DNA of 64,000 bases from Desulfonatronospira thiodismutans ASO3-1 (GTDB lineage: Bacteria > Desulfobacterota > Desulfovibrionia > Desulfovibrionales > Desulfonatronovibrionaceae), in assembly GCF_000174435.1 (NCBI RefSeq), contig NZ_ACJN02000003.1, forward strand, positions 1 through 64,000, written 5' to 3'. The stretch's first letter is position 1; each line of letters begins with the position of its first letter. Under the pieces are notes generated by a model that saw nothing but the letters and a program-made list of their open reading frames with translations, ran no database searches and had not been told where the DNA came from. A program made the translations under genes and the position numbers. Below, one piece after another: positions 14,342 through 22,073 of the stretch.

Positions 14342-15262
14342 ATGCCCCGCATAGCCCGTTTTATCCGTAGTGACCAAGCCACCGTCTACCACGTCATATC
14401 CCGTACTGCTCTGTCAGGTCTGCCCATTAAAGACACTGACAAGGATTATCTGTTGGGGCTTATCAAAAGACTGAGCAGGCTTTACTTTGTTGACGTGCTT
14501 GGGTTTGCGGTCATGGGTAACCATTTCCACCTGGTAGCCCGGATGCACCCTGAGGATGAAATTTCCAACTCAGACATCATCAAGAGGTGGCAGAAATATT
14601 ATGGTGATGAAGCCCAGGTGCCCACAGACCGGATGGTTGAGGTCAAGAAGAGGCTTTGCAGCCTTGGTGCCTATGTGAAGGACATCAAGCAGAACTTTAC
14701 CCGGTATTACAACAAAAAGCACAGGCGACAGGGATTTTTCTGGGGAGGCCGGTTTAAGAGTATGATTGTCCAGGAAGGCAGCACTCTGGTTAATTTGCTG
14801 GCCTATGTGGATTTAAACCCTATCCGTGCTGGAATAGTAAAGAAACCCGAGGATTACCGTTGGAGTTCACTTGGCTACCATACCCAGACCGGGAACAAAG
14901 ACGGTCTGCTGGATATTGATTTCGGGCTCAAGGAATGGAACGAGCTGGACCCCAAAGAGATTGTCCGCAAGTACAGGCAGTTTGTTTACGAGACCGGAGC
15001 AGTAGACGCCGGCAAAGGCAAGACCATTGATCAAAAGGTTGTGGAAAAAGCCAGGAAAAAAGGCTACAAAATATCCAGGGTAGAGCGCTTCAGATACAGA
15101 TGCCGGTATTTTACTGATTCCGGGGTTATCGGCGGAAAGGATTTTGTTCAGGAAGTCTTTGACCAGGTCAAGCATTTACTGGGGTCCAAGGATACAAGGA
15201 AATTTACTCCGGTTGGCGGTGTCGAGGGTTTGTACTCTATGAAGCGCCTGGGGCAGACTTGA
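14342..15262 (+). CDS. REP-associated tyrosine transposase (RAYT), type A, second copy
   Basis: This 306-residue protein is almost identical to the product of 7144-8064, with HFH at 61-63 and intact Tyr-containing helix and NPIRAGIVKKP region. It starts at ATG 14342 after AAAGGAGGTAATTC. The last residues (LGQT) and the downstream flank differ from the first copy, so the conserved unit ends close to the stop codon. Confidence 0.9.
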   Translation: MPRIARFIRSDQATVYHVISRTALSGLPIKDTDKDYLLGLIKRLSRLYFVDVLGFAVMGNHFHLVARMHPEDEISNSDIIKRWQKYYGDEAQVPTDRMVEVKKRLCSLGAYVKDIKQNFTRYYNKKHRRQGFFWGGRFKSMIVQEGSTLVNLLAYVDLNPIRAGIVKKPEDYRWSSLGYHTQTGNKDGLLDIDFGLKEWNELDPKEIVRKYRQFVYETGAVDAGKGKTIDQKVVEKARKKGYKISRVERFRYRCRYFTDSGVIGGKDFVQEVFDQVKHLLGSKDTRKFTPVGGVEGLYSMKRLGQT

Positions 15263-15304
15263 GTTTACTGCTCCAAGCATGTTCACTGACAGGGTATGCC
15301 CTGA

Positions 15305-15502
15305 TCTGATTTTGGCGGAGCGATCCTCATTATTGTTGGCCGGACCTTTGCGCCAATGGATGGCCTGACAGGTCTTATCCATGAGCTGCAGGCCTGCTAT
15401 GAGCATTACCATGAGAACACCGGAGCCTTGCGTATGCTCTGGAATGCGATTACCGGCAAAACTCCCTGGGCTGATCCTGACTATGAAATAAGGAGGGAGT
15501 AA
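15305..15502 (+). pseudogene. Unidentified C-terminal gene fragment
   Basis: An open frame runs from after the stop at 15302-15304 to TAA 15500-15502 (…FAPMDGLTGLIHELQACYEH… ending DPDYEIRRE). A start at ATG 15356 would give 48 residues. The codon usage looks like the neighbouring genes and the end has a natural look, but I do not recognise the family. It lies directly behind a RAYT unit and may be the tail of an interrupted gene. Confidence 0.35.
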
Positions 15503-15547
15503 GCGGCTCCTTGCCAATTGCCGGAAGAATGCATAAAATGTAAGTTA

Positions 15548-15730
15548 ATGAAAAGACATCAGTTGATCAAACATTTGCAGGTACATGGCGCTTATCTTTT
15601 GCGAGAGGGAAGCAAACACAGTATATATCAGCTGGATCGAAAGAAGACTCAGGTCCCAAGGCATAACGAGATAGTAGATGATTTGGCCCGAAAAATTTGT
15701 AAAGATCTGAATATTCCTTTTGTGAGGTAG
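15548..15730 (+). CDS. hicA: HicA-type mRNA interferase toxin
   Basis: The 60-residue protein starts MKRHQLIKHLQVHGAYLLRE and continues GSKHSIYQLD and PRHNEIVDDLARKICKDLNI. This is the dsRBD-like HicA pattern with the active-site His in the GSKHS segment. I chose ATG 15548, since the ten codons before it are not family sequence. hicB follows after 3 bp. HicA cleaves mRNA and is neutralised by HicB. Confidence 0.85.
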   Translation: MKRHQLIKHLQVHGAYLLREGSKHSIYQLDRKKTQVPRHNEIVDDLARKICKDLNIPFVR

Positions 15731-15733
15731 ATA

Positions 15734-15949
15734 ATGCATTACAGAGCAGTAATAAAGAGGACCGATGACTGGTGGATAGGTTGGCTGGTTGATCTGCCTG
15801 GCGTAAACGCTCAAGAGAGAACCAGGGAAGAATTGCTTGAGTCCTTGAGAGAAGGGGCAAGGGACATGCTGGAAACAGAGGTCCCTTTCGAGCCAGGTTT
15901 TGAGATGGAAAAAGTGGAAGTCCCTGAACCTGAGTGGGTTTTTAAGTAG
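15734..15949 (+). CDS. hicB: HicB-type antitoxin (short form)
   Basis: The 71-residue protein reads YRAVIKRTDDWWIGWLVDLP then VNAQERTREELLESLREGAR, the partial RNase-H-like HicB fold. It ends before a C-terminal DNA-binding domain, so autoregulation may be weak or need another factor. It is directly coupled to hicA and followed by a strong terminator. Confidence 0.85.
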   Translation: MHYRAVIKRTDDWWIGWLVDLPGVNAQERTREELLESLREGARDMLETEVPFEPGFEMEKVEVPEPEWVFK

Positions 15950-15975
15950 GCAGGTTACGTCATTTAAGATTAATA

Positions 15976-16011
15976 CCCCGCCCTCCGGCAACTTGCCAGG
16001 GCGGGGTTTTT
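15976..16011 (+). terminator. Rho-independent terminator after hicAB
   Basis: CCCCGCCCT at 15976-15984 pairs with AGGGCGGGG at 15998-16006, followed by TTTTT. Confidence 0.85.
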
Positions 16012-16027
16012 CATTTACAAAACCCAA

Positions 16028-16738
16028 ATGCAACCCTTATCCAAAACAACACACGCTGGCAAAAGTTTCCATCCGGCAAAGAACTACCAACACGCCAAAA
16101 CCCGCACCACTGTTCCCATGGTTATCTCTGAATTACCCAGAGCAGTACCGGCATTTCCAATAGCCTTTACCTATTCCAGGAACAAGTACGTACTGAGTGC
16201 TGTGATGGGCTTAAAACCAGAACAGAACCTGTTTGTCACCCAGGAAGGCAAGTGGCAGACCAGCTATATCCCGGCATATCTGAGAGGCCATCCCTTTTAC
16301 CTAGCGGAATCTCAGGAAGGAAAACAAGTAGTCTGCGTAGACGAGAATTCTGATCTGATTACGGATGGCCCAGATGGTGAGCAAATGTTCGGAGAAGAGG
16401 GTAAGCCCACCCAGAAGATGCAGCAGATAATAGACTTTCTGGAAAAGATTGCCAGGGAGAGGGCTATAACTGACAGGGCCTGTGCTGCGCTTGCTGAGTT
16501 TGGTGTGATCGAGCCCTGGGAAGGGTACGGTGGCCTGTATAAAGTGAGCGAAGCCAAGTTGAAAGACCTGAGTGGAGAAGCCTTTGTGAAGCTCAGGGAT
16601 ACCGGCGGATTGAAGGTTATGTACGGGCAGCTTTATTCCTTGACTCAGATGGCAAGGCTTAAGAAACTGGCTGAACAGGATAAGGAGCCGGATTGGGAGA
16701 GTATGGAAGAACTGGATTTTGAGAAGATAAAAATATGA
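16028..16738 (+). CDS. SapC-family protein
   Basis: The 236-residue protein contains HAKTRTTVPMVISELPRAVP, FPIAFTYSRN and IPAYLRGHPFYLAE, the typical SapC (PF07277) pattern. The family is named after S-layer-associated Campylobacter genes but its biochemical role is unknown. No signal peptide is seen. It overlaps the NYN gene by 4 bp (ATGA) and heads a group of co-directional genes. A second, diverged SapC gene lies at 26477-27229. There is no strong ribosome site at ATG 16028, so the exact start is uncertain. Confidence 0.75.
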   Translation: MQPLSKTTHAGKSFHPAKNYQHAKTRTTVPMVISELPRAVPAFPIAFTYSRNKYVLSAVMGLKPEQNLFVTQEGKWQTSYIPAYLRGHPFYLAESQEGKQVVCVDENSDLITDGPDGEQMFGEEGKPTQKMQQIIDFLEKIARERAITDRACAALAEFGVIEPWEGYGGLYKVSEAKLKDLSGEAFVKLRDTGGLKVMYGQLYSLTQMARLKKLAEQDKEPDWESMEELDFEKIKI

Positions 16739-17376
16739 CACGCAAAGTAATCATTTTCACAGACGGCATGTTCATGCGCCGCCGGGTGCTGGAGAGAAAC
16801 CACTTTCTGTACAAGCCAAGAGAGATCCGGGAATACTGCCAGAAGCACCTGAGACCAAACGACTACCTGGTGCGTATTTATTATTATGACTGTAAGCCCT
16901 TGCAGGCCAGGGGAACATCTCCCTTGAATGGTAAGGAGATAGACTTTTCCAGGCTGGAGAGTGCAAGGCTAAGACACCAGCTGTTCGAGGGCCTGCGCCA
17001 TGCACCAAATTTCTGTTTGAGGCTTGGAAGCATGGAGTGGAACGGCAGGGACTGGAATGTTGTCGGCTCCAAGGTGTCTCCGCTTTTGAAGAAGGAGATA
17101 ACTGTGGATGACCTGTCAGACAGCGATATCCGACCGGGAAGCGAGACTACCCAGATAAGCGTAAAGATGGCCCTGGATATGATCACCCTTGCAGCCAGAA
17201 AAGCCGGGGATATGTTTGTTCTGATCACCGACAGAACAGATCTGGTTCCGGCTATGGAGATGGTCCGCCAGGAAGGGGTGCAGGTATGTCTGGATAATAT
17301 GCATGCCCCTGTCTCAATAGAGCTTTCGGAGCAGGCGGATTTTATAAGTACAAACTTGGGGAATAAGGAGAGTTAA
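16735..17376 (+). CDS. NYN-domain (PIN-like) putative RNase
   Basis: The 213-residue protein has acidic residues at the right places for an NYN/LabA-like nuclease: FTDGMFMRR near the start, KMALDMITLAARK in the middle and LITDRTDLVPAMEMV near the end, then VQVCLDN. Such domains bind Mg and cleave RNA in characterised relatives. It is translationally coupled to the SapC gene (ATGA overlap), and the small third gene starts 1 bp after its stop. This tight SapC-NYN-small-protein arrangement suggests a joint function. Confidence 0.7.
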   Translation: MTRKVIIFTDGMFMRRRVLERNHFLYKPREIREYCQKHLRPNDYLVRIYYYDCKPLQARGTSPLNGKEIDFSRLESARLRHQLFEGLRHAPNFCLRLGSMEWNGRDWNVVGSKVSPLLKKEITVDDLSDSDIRPGSETTQISVKMALDMITLAARKAGDMFVLITDRTDLVPAMEMVRQEGVQVCLDNMHAPVSIELSEQADFISTNLGNKES

Positions 17377-17377
17377 G

Positions 17378-17599
17378 ATGCACGTATTTGCGGACGGTAT
17401 TTCGAAAGTGACTTTGAGTAATGGAAACCTGAGGATTATGCTGACCCAGAGTGGAGCAGACGATTCCACAGTAGAGGCCGGAACCATGATTATTCCAGCG
17501 TCTCAAGCCAGTAACTTCCTGAACGGTTTGGCAAACAGTCTTAAGGAGCTGGAGAGCAGGTTGAAAGAGGCCAGGGAAGCTCAGCAGACTCAACAGTAG
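17378..17599 (+). CDS. Small beta-rich plus coiled-coil protein of the SapC-NYN group
   Basis: The 73-residue protein begins MHVFADGISKVTLSNGNLRI, contains EAGTMIIPASQASNFLNGLA, and ends in a Glu/Lys-rich helix (KELESRLKEAREAQQTQQ). It is co-transcribed behind the NYN gene (1 bp gap). I do not recognise a named family. Two disrupted copies occur at 35185-35387 and 39276-39500, each upstream of a giant modular protein gene, which links this family to those proteins. Confidence 0.6.
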   Translation: MHVFADGISKVTLSNGNLRIMLTQSGADDSTVEAGTMIIPASQASNFLNGLANSLKELESRLKEAREAQQTQQ

Positions 17600-17658
17600 A
17601 TTCAGGCAGGCCCCGGGGAACTGACTATTTATCCGTTAAACAGATTTCAGGAGTGACT

Positions 17659-18195
17659 ATGATAAAGAAGTTTTTGCTTTCAATCGCGCTTGTTTTGCTG
17701 CTTCTGCAGCCGGCTAATGCTTTTGAGCTCACAGATGACAGGGTGGAGAGGTTCGTGGATAGCTGGAGCGATGTGCAGAGCCTGGAGCATGAATTTGAAG
17801 ATATTGAACAGCCCGATGGTGAATTTGTGCCTGAAAGCCCTTTTTCTGCCTCCCTGGAAGAGGTCAGGGGGCATGAAGCCTATGATCGTCTGCAGCAGAT
17901 AGCTGTGGATCACGGTTTTTCCGATGCACAAGAGTGGGCTCTAACTGGTGACCATATTTTCAGGGCGTTTCTGGGGATGGAAATGCAGGATGAGGACCCC
18001 ACCGCTGAAATGAAGCAGGCCCTGGAGGAGATCAGGCAAAGCCCCCTGCCGGAAGAGCAGAAGGAACAAATAACCCGCCATATCCAGGAGCAGCTGGATC
18101 TTTTTGAAAGGATTCAAGACGTTCCCGCCGAGGATATTGAGACAGTCCGCAGACACGAAGGGGAGATCAACCGGATATTTGAGCCTGTAAACTGA
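17659..18195 (+). CDS. Exported small helical protein of unknown function
   Basis: ATG 17659 follows AGGAG at 17649-17653. The first ~22 residues (MIKKFLLSIALVLLLLQPAN, then AFEL) form a signal peptide with an AxA-like cleavage site. The mature part is acidic and helical (DDRVERFVDSWSDVQSLEHE) with two similar helical halves. No enzymatic motif was found. It lies between the SapC group and the protease gene on the same strand. Periplasmic location is inferred from the signal. Confidence 0.6.
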   Translation: MIKKFLLSIALVLLLLQPANAFELTDDRVERFVDSWSDVQSLEHEFEDIEQPDGEFVPESPFSASLEEVRGHEAYDRLQQIAVDHGFSDAQEWALTGDHIFRAFLGMEMQDEDPTAEMKQALEEIRQSPLPEEQKEQITRHIQEQLDLFERIQDVPAEDIETVRRHEGEINRIFEPVN

Positions 18196-18229
18196 ACAGG
18201 TGTGTATTTTGTTGATTCCAGGATAAGAG

Positions 18230-19246
18230 ATGAAAAAATTCGACACCACCTTGACCAGTCATGAGGCCTGGAGCGGAGTTGCCAAAGTAAGCGATGGATA
18301 CAAGCAGGGCTCCTCTGTTCTGCACGAGTCCGGGATATTTATTATCACAGCCGGGCATGTGGTTGAAGACTTTCACCTCTCCGGCGGCAGTGTGGATTTT
18401 GGCACTGACACTCGGGAGATTATCGGTTATGGCAAGCATCCGGGTTACGCAATAACCGATTCCGGGATGTATCACGATATAGGTCTGTTTGTGCTGGACA
18501 GGGCTGCTCCCCGGGATGCACAGAGATATGAGCTGTACCGGGAGCATGATGAAGCAGGGCAGCAGGTGGATCTTACCGGATACGGCGGGAGCTCTTTCTG
18601 GAGCGGCAGTAACACTGTTGCCGGGTTAGCCGGTGAATATGTGACTCACGGCAGCGTGTACCATCAACTGGCATTTAAGAGGGATACCGGGGATATGATT
18701 GCTGGCGGGGATTCCGGCGGGGGGATGTTTATTGATTCCAAGCTTGCAGGAGTGCACAGCTATACATCCGGGGACATAGGCGTATCCACAAGGGTGAGCA
18801 CCTACACGCACTGGATAGATCAGACTACAGGTACAGTGCAGGACCCCGAAGCCCGCAGCTCTGAGCCTCCCTCAAGGGACTCTGTGCCCATGGAAGTATC
18901 TGAAGGCGAAGGTGTATGGTTTCTGGTGGAGCTTGACTCTCCTGCCAGCCGGGAAGTCTCAGTTGATTTCTATACCCGTGACGGTACAGCCGAGGCTGGA
19001 TATGACTATATACCCACCGAAGGTACATTAACCCTGGCAGAGGGTGATCAGTGGGCCAGGGTCTGGGTTCAGACCCTGGCTAATTCCAATCAGGGCGAGC
19101 GGGATTTCTCCCTGGTGCTGGAAAATCCGGAAGGTGCCAAGTTTCCCGAGGGCAAGGAAGAGCTCACAGCCCAGAGGGTTGTGCACGATGACCAAGTAGG
19201 CCTGGCTGGAGTAACCCAGCTTGAGCCGGAGCTTTTTGATGTTTGA
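18230..19246 (+). CDS. Trypsin-like serine protease with C-terminal Calx-beta domain
   Basis: The 338-residue protein has the catalytic triad of chymotrypsin-fold enzymes: His in FIITAGHVVEDF, Asp in HDIGLFVLD and Ser in AGGDSGGGMF. A Calx-beta-like domain follows (~215-320; GEGVWFLVELDSPASREVSV, DGTAEAGYDYIPTEGTLTL). There is no N-terminal signal peptide. The acidic C-terminus (QLEPELFDV) would fit type I secretion, but this is speculative. The related giant protein at 40260 carries a truncated protease domain of the same class. Confidence 0.8.
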   Translation: MKKFDTTLTSHEAWSGVAKVSDGYKQGSSVLHESGIFIITAGHVVEDFHLSGGSVDFGTDTREIIGYGKHPGYAITDSGMYHDIGLFVLDRAAPRDAQRYELYREHDEAGQQVDLTGYGGSSFWSGSNTVAGLAGEYVTHGSVYHQLAFKRDTGDMIAGGDSGGGMFIDSKLAGVHSYTSGDIGVSTRVSTYTHWIDQTTGTVQDPEARSSEPPSRDSVPMEVSEGEGVWFLVELDSPASREVSVDFYTRDGTAEAGYDYIPTEGTLTLAEGDQWARVWVQTLANSNQGERDFSLVLENPEGAKFPEGKEELTAQRVVHDDQVGLAGVTQLEPELFDV

Positions 19247-19552
19247 TCAGCTATTTGAAGCTGCCTCATGTGGCTGAACCACCATTTCTATTTCCGAGCC
19301 CTTGAGTTCTCTGGTTGTTTTCAGGTCATAAGCCTGCTGCAGGTTCATCCAGAACTCGGCGGAAGTGCCGAAATACCTGCTCAGCCTAAGGGCTGTGTCA
19401 GGGGTTATGCTCCTTCTTTCATTTAATATCTGGGTCACCCGGTTTACAGGCACATCCAGCTTTTTAGCCAGCGCACTGGCAGACATGGTTAACTCTTCCA
19501 GTTCTTCCCGCAGGATCTCGCCTGGGTGAACCGGCGGCATTTTATTTTCCAT
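19247..19552 (-). CDS. higA: HigA-type antitoxin (XRE helix-turn-helix)
   Basis: The 101-residue protein starts at ATG 19552 (MENKMPPVHPGEILREELEE) after AAGGAGAAAGGATC. The HTH is SASALAKKLDVPVNRVTQIL, followed by SITPDTALRLSRYFGTSAEF, the classic HigA pattern. The toxin gene overlaps/abuts upstream on the same strand. It meets the protease gene tail-to-tail with no gap. HigA represses its own operon and neutralises HigB. Confidence 0.88.
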   Translation of the reverse strand: MENKMPPVHPGEILREELEELTMSASALAKKLDVPVNRVTQILNERRSITPDTALRLSRYFGTSAEFWMNLQQAYDLKTTRELKGSEIEMVVQPHEAASNS

Positions 19553-19565
19553 GATCCTTTCTCCT

Positions 19566-19844
19566 TCAGTGGTAGTCTTCAATGCCTACTTCCCGTGGGC
19601 CTTCCTCATCCCACTTGAAACAGATCCTCCACTGTCTGTTTATTCTGATGCTGTACTCGCCTTTTCTTTTGCCTTTCAAAGCTTCAAAGCGATTAGAGGG
19701 GAGTCCTTTCAGGTCATTCAGGGATGTCGCATTATCCAGAATCTGTAATCTCCGGATAGCCTGTCTTTCGAATCCGCTGAACTCTTTCACAAACAACCCG
19801 GAGTAGAGTTTCTGGGTATTCTGGTCTTTGAATGACTTGATCAT
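19566..19844 (-). CDS. higB: HigB-type mRNA interferase toxin
   Basis: The 92-residue RelE-superfamily protein has IKSFKDQNTQKLYSG, LPSNRFEALKGKRKGEYSIR and INRQWRICFKW, the HigB signature. It lies upstream of higA (toxin-first order, as usual for higBA) with a 13-bp gap. HigB cleaves ribosome-bound mRNA in characterised systems. Confidence 0.88.
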   Translation of the reverse strand: MIKSFKDQNTQKLYSGLFVKEFSGFERQAIRRLQILDNATSLNDLKGLPSNRFEALKGKRKGEYSIRINRQWRICFKWDEEGPREVGIEDYH

Positions 19845-19934
19845 TGGATATGTTATATAGCTGATTACTTGTTACGTCAAGCGTAAAAGGTTGCTTTGCA
19901 GTCAAGAAAGGGTTTGCAGCTTGGCCCGAATGGC

Positions 19935-20010
19935 TCATATCCCCATAAATAGCCTTCGCGTCCTCACACAGAGCTTCCAGCCTTTTATCCGGCCTCTCCT
20001 TCTCGTCTTT
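19935..20010 (-). pseudogene. Unidentified gene fragment (DKRLEALC peptide)
   Basis: On the minus strand the sequence encodes KDEKERPDKRLEALCEDAKA then IYGDM. A related peptide, DKKLEALCGAVRAIYKDV, is encoded at 39815-39920 on the minus strand. Both look like decayed C-termini of one unknown family. No start or full domain remains. Confidence 0.35.
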
Positions 20011-20075
20011 TTGCTTTCAAGTCCCTTATTAGGCCTTGTGTGAATTCAAAAATCAAGCCTTCTTCGGTTATAAAC

Positions 20076-20276
20076 GGGGTAAATATTCGACCAGGTCAAG
20101 CACCTGCTTGGGTCCAAGGATTGACCCGGTTAAACAGACCGGAGGTCTACGGCTTCGCCGTCCAGTTAAATGGAAGAAGATTTAACCGGATAAATGTTTA
20201 ACCGGGCAGGCGCAAATTTACGCTTTTAGGCGGTGTGGAGGGTTTGTATTCTATGGAGCGATTGGGTGGTTCGTAG
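20076..20276 (+). pseudogene. RAYT 3' remnant interrupted by the MITE-like element
   Basis: From ATATTCGACCAGGTCAAGCA to the YSMERLGGS-like end at 20276, the sequence matches the RAYT C-terminus. The MITE-like element at 20124-20206 splits the SKD/RKFTP region. The left edge CGGGGTAAATATT is shared with the insertion edge at 13065-13075. Confidence 0.7.
20124..20206 (+). mobile_element. 83-bp palindromic MITE-like element, copy 2
   Basis: The termini ACCCGGTTAAAC and GTTTAACCGGG are near-perfect inverted repeats. The interior matches 9428-9512 with a few substitutions. It is inserted in RAYT codons ~200 bp away, in gene terms, from the first copy's site. Confidence 0.7.
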
Positions 20277-20365
20277 CCAATATCATTATTCTCAAAAAAC
20301 ATGTCTTGGCAGTTGCATTATTTTGTAGTAAAGTTTCTACGAAGAGTTCTTCAAGGAGAATGGCC

Positions 20366-20644
20366 ATGAGTAAAACAATGACCAGCCGGGAATTCAATCA
20401 ATATGCAGGCCAAGCAAAAAAGGCAGCCGAGGCGGGGCCAGTATTCATTACAGACCGGGGAAAACCTTGTCACGTGCTGCTTAGTGCTCTGATTCGTAAG
20501 TTCGGTGACGTATTCTCTATGAGTCCAATCGAACCAAAAAATTGGGCGCTGACTTTATTAAATCCGAAATCCGAGTATCGAAATTCGAAACAAATCCGAA
20601 ATTCTAATTCTCCAATTCCCCAATTCCCTAATTCTCTAATGTGA
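20366..20644 (+). pseudogene. Phd/YefM-type antitoxin, 3'-truncated
   Basis: ATG 20366 lies seven bases after AAGGAG. The first ~40 residues (MSKTMTSREFNQYAGQAKKA, then GPVFITDRGKPCHVLL) are the Phd/YefM DNA-binding half. After SVLLS-equivalent codons the frame continues into SALIRKFGDVF and low-complexity sequence, so the toxin-binding tail is gone. The segment encoding LSALIRKFGD recurs at 39505-39535. No toxin gene follows. Confidence 0.65.
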
Positions 20645-20750
20645 TATCAAAATTAGTTAGACTTTGACTCCCACTCTTACGTTTCGAATTTTGTATTTTT
20701 GACATTCGAGTTTGTTTCGAGTTTCGTGCTTCGAGTTTCGTATTTTTAAG
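20556..20750. repeat. A/T-rich degenerate repeat with inverted CGAAAT and CGAGTTTCG units
   Basis: Units like AAATCCGAAATCCGAGTATC and GAAATTCGAAAC in the left half are mirrored by GTTTCGAGTTTCGTGCTTCG in the right half, so the block can fold on itself. It is non-coding and looks like an intergenic repeat that expanded. Confidence 0.55.
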
Positions 20751-20905
20751 TGTTGATTAAGGTACTGGAAACTTGCATGCACTTGGCATTGTAATGTCAT
20801 TGTATTTACGAATATCTGTACTTAGTATTGAGGAATATCACAGCCTGACCAGGAAAGAGGAAAACATTGCAGATTTATTGTGTATGGATAGGGAAGATAG
20901 GGACA

Positions 20906-20926
20906 TTATGTTGCGAGTTTAGTTAT
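20906..20926 (+). repeat. RIT copy 2 left inverted repeat
   Basis: TTATGTTGCGAG at 20906-20917 is followed by the subterminal repeat TTATGTTGCCAG, identical to copy 1. Confidence 0.8.
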
Positions 20927-21243
20927 GTTGCCAGTATCCCGCTATACCCCGCCTGCCTTTAGTATTTTTTTTAACATACCCTGCATACCCCGCCCTGATT
21001 GAATGCCCTAAGGGAAGTTTCGGCTCAACAGAATTAATCCACCCCGCCTCACCAGGTATAGACATATACCCCGCCCTTGAGGCAGTTCCCGGAATGTTCA
21101 GTGGTCAGACTCCAGTACTCAGCACTGATCCCTGATTTTTTCTTGACCCCGCCTGAATTCTTTTCATTCATTTTTCTTCTTTCCAAAACTACAACCTCTT
21201 GGAGTAACTGCTCCTGGAGGTTGTATGTCCAAAAAACGCTGCA

Positions 21244-21669
21244 GTGAGCCGGTGTCTTTTTCCCCTTACCAAACGTAACCCCGACCAGAAGTATTGCTCC
21301 AAGCCTGATTGCCAGAGAGCGCGCAAGCGCCGGTGGCAAAGAAAGAAAATGCAGGTGGACCAGGCCTACAGGCTCAATAAAAGGGCTTCAGACCAACGCT
21401 GGAGTGCCAGGAACCCTGACTACTGGAATAACTACAGGGAAAACAACCCTGACTATACTCGAAGCAACCGGGAAAAACAGCGATATAGAAACCGGCGCAG
21501 GAGGGCCATCGAATCCATTTCCAGCGAAATTGCAAAGCTGGACGCGTTATCAGCTGAAAACAGTGACATATCAGGAACTTACGCCATGATTTCTGTCCAG
21601 GATCTGCTGATTGCAAAGATGGACGCGAAAATCGTGAAAATCACAGAAGTATCAATGGGTTGCGCATGA
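21244..21669 (+). CDS. Cys-rich basic accessory protein of the RIT element, copy 2
   Basis: This 141-residue protein is identical in sequence to that of 1298-1723 (QKYCSKPDC core, NPDYWNNYRENNPDY repeat, Arg-rich stretch). The upstream ATG (MSKKRC...) is again out of frame by one base, so GTG 21244 may be the genuine start or both copies descend from the same frameshifted parent. Confidence 0.6.
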   Translation: MSRCLFPLTKRNPDQKYCSKPDCQRARKRRWQRKKMQVDQAYRLNKRASDQRWSARNPDYWNNYRENNPDYTRSNREKQRYRNRRRRAIESISSEIAKLDALSAENSDISGTYAMISVQDLLIAKMDAKIVKITEVSMGCA

Positions 21670-21771
21670 TTTGGTCCTGATTGCAAAGGTAGGACTCGAT
21701 AGCCTCCACTGCCGGGGTGGTGATAGGGAAGTCAAATCTTAATCACTGACACTTATCTCGAGGAGGAAATC

Positions 21772-22068
21772 ATGGCCCAAAGATATTCCAGAGAGGAACT
21801 GCAGCGGTTGCGAAACAAGGTTTTGGTCAATGACGTTATTGTCCATATCCTGGATATGCCCTCCAAAGTCAGGGACGGATACTTGCGCTTTCTGTGCCCG
21901 CTTTGCTCCGAGTTTTTGACCGCCTGTAATCCCAGAACCAACCTGGCCAGGTGTTTTCGTTGCGAAAGAAATTTCAACCCCATTGACCTGGTCATGGTGG
22001 TCAAGGGCTTAAATTTCCGGGAGGCAGTGGAGTTTTTGCAGGACATGGAACAAAGGCTGGGCAGGTAG
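21772..22068 (+). CDS. CHC2-type zinc-finger protein, copy 2
   Basis: It is identical to 1826-2122, with CPLC and CFRC pairs and no catalytic primase domain, and the same GAGGAGGAAATC ribosome site. Its perfect conservation between the copies argues that it is part of the functional element and not a passenger. Confidence 0.7.
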   Translation: MAQRYSREELQRLRNKVLVNDVIVHILDMPSKVRDGYLRFLCPLCSEFLTACNPRTNLARCFRCERNFNPIDLVMVVKGLNFREAVEFLQDMEQRLGR

Positions 22069-22073
22069 AGGTT

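Noticed and set aside
15176-15517. 113-residue minus-strand frame
   Set aside because: It overlaps a RAYT 3' end and an unrelated fragment; no start signal and no recognisable family.
18167-18547. Long antisense frames under the protease, recombinase and rsh genes
   Set aside because: They lack ribosome sites and family motifs and mirror the codon pattern of the real genes.
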